Shown: one piece after another, positions 59,630 through 64,000 of the stretch
How the letters are laid out: each line of letters begins with the position of its first letter
How positions within the stretch are numbered: position 1 is the first letter of the stretch
Assembly (NCBI GenBank): GCA_947683625.1
Contig: CANTUR010000047.1
Coordinates: 4,030,001 to 4,094,000 of the forward strand
Direction: 5' to 3'
Length of the DNA stretch: 64,000 nt
Source: Mallotus nudiflorus
Lineage: Eukaryota; Streptophyta; Magnoliopsida; Malpighiales; Euphorbiaceae
The notes under the pieces: generated by a model
The model's database searches: none
The model's input: only the letters and a program-made list of their open reading frames with translations
Told to the model about the DNA's origin: nothing
Position numbers and translations under genes: made by a program

Positions 59630-60485
59630 CTTCAATTGATTATACAACCGAGTATAATCAGCATCATACGACCAAGTATGATGTCTCTTTATTAGACTAT
59701 ATGATCGAGTGTAGTCAGCATTGTACGATCGAGTGCAATGTGTCTTCAATCGATTATATGACTGAGTATAATCAGCATCATGCGACCGAGTATAATCGGC
59801 ATCATGCGACAGAGTATGATGTTCTTTTTCAAATAGACTATACGACCGAGTGTAGTCAGCATTGTACAACCGAGTTCAATGTATCTTCAATTGATTATAC
59901 GACCGAATATAATCAGCATCATACGACCAAGTATAATGTTTCTTTTCAAAATAAACTATACGACCAAGTGTAGTCAACATTGTATGATCGAGTTCAATGT
60001 ATCTTCAATTGATTATATGATCGAGTATAATTAGCATCATACGACCGAGTATGATGTTTCTTTTCAAAATAGACTATACGATTGAGTATGATGTTTCTTT
60101 TCAAAACAGACTATACAATCGAGTGTAGTCAGCATCATATAACCGAGTGCAATGTATCCTCAATTGATTATACAACTGAGTATAATCATCATCATACGAC
60201 TGAGTATGATGTTTCTTGTCAAAACAGACTATACGATCTAATATAGTCAACATTGTATGACCGAGTATAATGTATCCTCAATCGATTATACGATTGAGTA
60301 TAATCAGCATCATATGACCGAGTATGATGTAATTTTTTCTAATGCTATACGTCCGAGGGTAGTTAAACATTGTACGACCGAGTACAATATGTTTCATTCA
60401 CTCAAGGTTATACGACCGAGTATAATCAGTATCGTACGACAGAGTATGATATGTCATTTGAAATGTTGTACATTCAAGTATAGCA
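59630..60485. repeat. Tandem repeats (ACGACCGAGT family) before the 3' LTR of inner Tat element
   Basis: A short unit of about 25-30 bp containing TATACGACCGAGTATAATCA or CATACGACCGAGTATGATG is organised into a higher-order period of roughly 117-120 bp (TATCTTCAATTGATTATACGA start). There are about seven copies, some with internal duplications. Tandem arrays between pol and the 3' LTR are well known in Ogre-like elements. Frames across it on both strands are repeat artefacts. Confidence 0.88.
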
Positions 60486-60584
60486 AATTCATAAGTAGAG
60501 ACTTCAAGGAGCATGTAAGTATCCTAACTTTCAATTTAGAAATTGGGCGTTATTTTTCTTTGTCGCAATTTGTCGAGGAAACAG

Positions 60585-60601
60585 CGACAAAGGGGGGTAA
60601 T
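60585..60601 (+). promoter_or_regulatory. Polypurine tract of inner Tat element
   Basis: GACAAAGGGGGGTAAT directly precedes the 3' LTR start TGTAGACATCC, the expected plus-strand primer site. Confidence 0.85.
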
Positions 60602-62829
60602 TGTAGACATCCAATTTTAGGATGATATGTTATAGATGCAGCAAAGGACTCCAATGATGAAAATATCTTCGACACTTAATCTTTATAAAATTTTAAAGGC
60701 TTTTAAAAGAAGGATTTAATGTTTTCAGGGACTAAATCGCAAAGTTCTTTTTAGGACTTAATTGCAAAATTTAAATTTTTTCAGGGGCCTTTTTGTAATT
60801 AAATGTTAAAAAAAAGAGGGTGTCAGAATTCCATAATTTCGACTGGAATTATGTAATTCCGATTGGAATTACATAATTTTGATCGGAATTATGTAATTCC
60901 GATCGAAATTATTTATGTAATTCCGATTAGAATTACATAATTCTGATCGGAATACAATAAATTCGATCGAGATTGTATAACTTCGATCGGAATTACATAA
61001 TCCCGGTCAGAATTGAATTCTTCTATTTTTTCCTATTTCTAATTATTTTCAATTTAATGTTTTAATTGGTTTAAACTTCCTATTTAACTCAATCCTACTC
61101 GATTTAAAATTCCTAAATACACTTTAGGAATTAGAATCACATTAGGACAAGGGTTAGGTTTCCTGGTTCTACTATAAAAAGAAAGAAAGGGAAGCAGTAG
61201 GAGGGGAAAGAGAAGAAAAGAGGGCACAAAAAAGAAAAGAGAAAGAAGGGGGAAGAGAAGAAAAGAAAACAGTGAAAAGAGAAAAAAGGAGAGAGGAAGG
61301 AAGACGTGATTTTCTCTTGAATGTTTTACAAAAATTCTTTTTATTCATCAATTAATTCAAGATTCATAGAGAATTTTTGAAGAAAAAGATTCGAAGGCTT
61401 ATCAAGAACGGTGAACTACCAATCTGAGGAGTACCTAAATCATCCATAAGCATATCATATTCTTCTATTATTTATTTATTTGTTTGTTTATTTGTTTGTT
61501 TGTTTATTTTTTATATCATTATTATTTTTATTTTTATTCTTCCAAGTTATTACCACAATTTATTCATTAATTATTGTTTTATCTTATTTTTGTGGTGATT
61601 ATAGAGGAAAATGCATTATGATCATGTGGGAGGGATGAATTTCATGAGAAGTCTGGGGAAGACTATGGATAAAGTCTCGTAGAGACTTACTTTCTAGGGT
61701 TTTATTTTGTTTTTTATCATCTTTATTTTTTATTATTTTTTTTATTTTTTTAATTATTTTATGAATTAATGTAAGAGCCCCAATAGTGGGAGTAGTAAAA
61801 TTATATGTGTGGTTACATGTTTATTTTGATTAAATTGGTTAGTAAAAATTAGGTTTTCAATTAGGTAATTATTTAAAATTAATGGAGGAAGTAGATTAAT
61901 TTAGGTTGTATGTTAATAAAAATTAGGGTTTTAGTAAGGAATAATTTAATTATTTGTTTGATCTTATTTAATTGTTATTTTATGTCTTTATTTGTTTTTG
62001 GGTTTATTTATTATTTTTATGTATTTTAGGCCTTAAGCCCACTTTAGGTCTTGATTTATTTATATAAGTTTAGGTAATTCTTTTAGCCCATCTCACTTAA
62101 TAATTAGGTTTAATTAATTAAAATATATTTTTAGGTCCATAATTAATTAGATTTTAGGTTAGAAATATCCTTAGGCCCATTTAGTTAATTAGACATAGGC
62201 TCACCTAATTTAGTTTAATTAATTTAGACTTAGCTCACTTAATTAAAGCTTTTTTCATAACTTATAGATTTAATATCACCTTACAATTAAAATATGTAGA
62301 ATTAGGCCCACTAATTTAAATACCTTCATAACATGTAGAATTAGGCCCACTTTTATTAAACTTAGTAGACTTAGGTTCATTTAATTAAAATCAAAAGGAA
62401 TTAAGTCTTTAGCTCATTTATTTAAAATCCATGTAGATTAGACTAACTTAGGGATTAAGTGATTTATGGAATGCATTATTTACTTGTATATTTCATTACT
62501 AGTTTGCCTTGGAGTTTATTATTTTGGGTTTATATGAAATTGCATGTAAATAGGGAATAAGATAATAATTCATAAAGTAATTCTAAATGAACACAAGACT
62601 AAAAGAAGTTGGTATTCCGTATCCAGAATCTCCTAGTTGTGGTGCTAGCTTTCTTTTAGGGAATCGAGTACCGCCTTTTCAATTTGTCCTAGTTATTACT
62701 CTGGGTGGCGACTCCTCATCTCCACGCCATGTCTTTGTGACAGTGGTTAGTGTGTTCTCTAGAGCCCTAAGCTCAAACAGTGTCGCAGTTGCTAAAATCT
62801 TGGACATGCGCTAAACCTCACTGTCTACA
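60602..62829 (+). repeat. 3' LTR of inner Tat element (2228 bp)
   Basis: Starts TGTAGACATCCAATTTTAGG and ends CTGTCTACA. It is 128 bp longer than the 5' LTR, mostly because the palindrome array at 60826-61020 has about twice as many units. TATA box at 61173-61180. The 75-codon frame recurs at 62587-62814. Confidence 0.95.
60826..61020. repeat. Palindrome array in the 3' LTR (expanded)
   Basis: About nine units of AATTCCGATTGGAATTACAT, AATTTTGATCGGAATTATGT and AATTCTGATCGGAATAC types, against four in the 5' LTR. It ends with AATCCCGGTCAGAATTGAATT, which aligns with the end of the 5' array. Confidence 0.85.
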
Positions 62830-62834
62830 GGCCC
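62830..62834 (+). repeat. Target-site duplication GGCCC, right copy
   Basis: Identical to 45337-45341. The outer element resumes here. Confidence 0.93.
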
Positions 62835-64000
62835 ATCCTTAATTTTCCCCTCCTTGGCAGACTAGTACCACTGCACTTTCCTTTTTTACTTTATCCTCTT
62901 TATGAAGATTGAATTTAATAAGGTTTCTACTAAAGGTTAATCTTCCCACCATACATCTTATTAACCACCTTTTCTTTACCATCAGTCACTTTTTTCTCAT
63001 GTTCCCTCTCTTTGGGAGTGTTGTCCTTCTTAATAACTTGAGATCGGTGGTTTTTCTTCCTTTTTTATTTCTTGTAACCTTTTTTGAGCTGAACTCCTAG
63101 AGGTTGTAGGTTCATAATTCTATTGAGTTTATTGGCGAAGCCTCTACATTCTCCTCTTTTGTGTTTTGGTCATGTTGAACCTTCCATCCCAATCAGGGTA
63201 CCATACTTTCTTTTAGACATCAATCTTGAGCCTATGCCTTTTTCATTCCTTCATGGCTTTTGGCTTGAAATTTTTGGCATTTGACCTATTAGGTGAATGG
63301 CCCTGATTTATTTATGGAATCCTTTTTTGCTTATTCCTTAGTCTTGGCCTCTTTGGCAAGTGGGATCAGTATTTATTATTAGCCAAGGTTATCACCTTAG
63401 TTTTAGCTCTTGATCGATTATGGATCCTTGTTAGTCTCGCTTTATATATTTTGGCAATCTACTGTGTTTCTTTAAGGTGTTTTTAAAGGAGTGTTAGTAC
63501 GTCGAGAAAGTGACCTCCTCTTCATTAGTAAATGTAACTTCCCTATTTACCTTTAAGCTTTCTCCTTCCTTTTCCCCTGGGAGTGTCAATTCGAATTTAA
63601 CTTTAGGCCGATCAGGGGTCCATGGTTCTCCTTTGCCTAGCCTAAGAACCTTTACCTCCTTAGGGAAGACAATATTGCATGCTATTTTAGGTAATATCAT
63701 GTTGATAGTTTGGGACTTCCTTTTGCCTGGAAAAAGTAGCTTTCCATCATTGATAGCCTTTTGAATCACATTTCTAAAAATGACACAGTTGTTAGTAGTA
63801 TGCCTCTAGGAATTATGCCATTTACAATACTCTTTGCTAGCTCGATCCTCTATGAGGGAATAACATAGCCATCAATAATTTTTATTGGCCATCTTTAATT
63901 AAATCATCAAAGATTTTATCTACCTTGGTAAGATCAAAGGAATACTACTTGGCTATTTGATTTGCTTTGGGATTTTTCTTCTTTTCTCTTATAACAGTTA
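62835..64000 (-). pseudogene. Gag C-terminal part and gag-protease linker of outer Tat element
   Basis: Minus strand from the window edge: YSFDLTKVDKIFDDLIKDGQ at ~63960-63890, a degenerate zinc-knuckle region, then 63769-63494 (VIQKAINDGKLLFPGKRKSQ, LRLGKGEPWTPDRPKVKFEL). Further on, WYPDWDGRFNMTKTQKRRM lies at about 63140-63200, the TKTQKRR(V)QR stretch typical of Tat polyproteins before protease. It then runs into the GGCCC at 62834. It joins logically to the protease at 45341 once the nested element is set aside. Stops and shifts are frequent. The N-terminal Gag lies beyond the window. Confidence 0.78.

Larger units (their letters stand above)
45342..62829 (+). mobile_element. Inner full-length Ty3/gypsy Tat-type (Ogre-like size) retrotransposon, 17.5 kb
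   Basis: Order: 5' LTR 45342-47441, PBS 47443-47460, gag, protease, reverse transcriptase with RNase H, a second archaeal-type RNase H, and integrase ending at 54807. Two antisense genes (55180-56293 and 56741-59376) and a tandem-repeat block (59630-60485) follow, then the polypurine tract and 3' LTR 60602-62829. GGCCC target duplications sit at both ends. Dual RNase H and 17.5-kb length place it in the Tat group. In the last 245 bases the LTRs differ at about 16 sites by eye (~6-7%, mostly transitions), so insertion is fairly old. It inserted into the protease-gag junction of another Tat element in the opposite orientation. Confidence 0.95.
37244..64000 (-). mobile_element. Outer Ty3/gypsy Tat-type element (minus strand), interrupted at 45341/62830
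   Basis: Reading right to left on the minus strand: gag C-terminus (62835-64000, cut by the window edge), then after a nested 17.5-kb insertion protease (44847-45341), reverse transcriptase and RNase H (43100-44260), a second archaeal-type RNase H (42740-42985) and integrase (41170-42400). An antisense PMD-like gene lies at 37461-40425. The second RNase H between RT/RH and integrase marks the Tat group (Ogre/Retand relatives). Neither of its LTRs is identified: the 5' one lies beyond the window and the 3' one is unrecognised to the left of 37.2 kb. The stated left border is therefore only the leftmost supported part. All domains carry many stops. Confidence 0.85.

Noticed and set aside
59630..60485. 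CRISPR-like regular repeat spacing
   Set aside because: This is a plant retroelement tandem repeat: the spacers are themselves repeats, units are imperfect and no cas genes exist; the window is eukaryotic.
59621..60625. Open frames on both strands (DYTRSYNADYTRSY- and TTEYNQHHTTEYN-type peptides)
   Set aside because: They are translations of the ~28/118-bp tandem repeat; repeat units divisible by or near multiples of 3 keep frames open by chance.
1..64000. tRNA, rRNA, riboswitch, endogenous pararetrovirus
   Set aside because: Looked for tRNA A/B-box patterns, rRNA blocks and caulimovirid movement/coat protein motifs; none seen. The tRNA-like matches are only retroelement primer-binding sites.

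Overview
The window is nuclear DNA from a flowering plant, almost certainly a eudicot. It is strongly AT-rich. It holds Ty1/copia and Ty3/gypsy elements, a CACTA transposon, an L1-type LINE and relics of typical plant gene families (LRR receptor kinase, ABCC transporter, USP-type kinase) with GT-AG introns. Species cannot be fixed from the sequence. I see no intact cellular gene, no tRNA or rRNA, and nothing bacterial. All recognisable coding sequence is transposon-derived or a broken gene copy.

Layout. 1-380: 3' end of a gypsy-type LTR. 381-4200: AT-rich, no gene. 4213-7873: right half of a CACTA (En/Spm) transposon with TNP2 and Transposase_24 remnants and a canonical 3' terminus. 7874-10740: AT-rich filler with a two-unit duplication. 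10749-12302: solo copia LTR on the minus strand. 12708-12965: minisatellite. 15245-15442: first-exon relic of a USP-domain kinase-like gene. 17419-22335: complete but degenerate copia element with 5-bp target duplications. 23067-23488: ABCC transporter fragment. 23800-25600: satellite-like and low-complexity DNA. 25880-27640: 5'-truncated LINE. 29147-32533: MIK2-like LRR receptor kinase pseudogene. 33717-36937: 3.2-kb solo gypsy LTR with a perfect 5-bp target duplication.

The right half (about 37.2-64 kb) is one nested structure. An outer Ty3/gypsy element of the Tat type (dual RNase H) lies on the minus strand and is cut at 45341/62830. The insert is a second Tat-type element on the plus strand, 45342-62829 (17.5 kb), flanked by a perfect GGCCC target duplication. 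Each element carries, between pol and its 3' LTR and in antisense to gag-pol, gene(s) resembling plant mobile domain (PMD)/DUF7745 proteins, with introns. A TATA box of its own is clear for two of the three.

Most interesting signal. In the inner element, arrays of an imperfect palindrome (core AATTCCGATCGGAATT) occur in both LTRs upstream of the LTR TATA box, just upstream of the antisense DUF7745-like gene's TATA box, and in the apparent first intron of the antisense PMD gene. Sense and antisense units of one retrotransposon may therefore share a cis-regulatory repeat, and an element-encoded protein is one possible binder. This is inference and needs testing. All coding parts in this copy are broken by stops and frameshifts.
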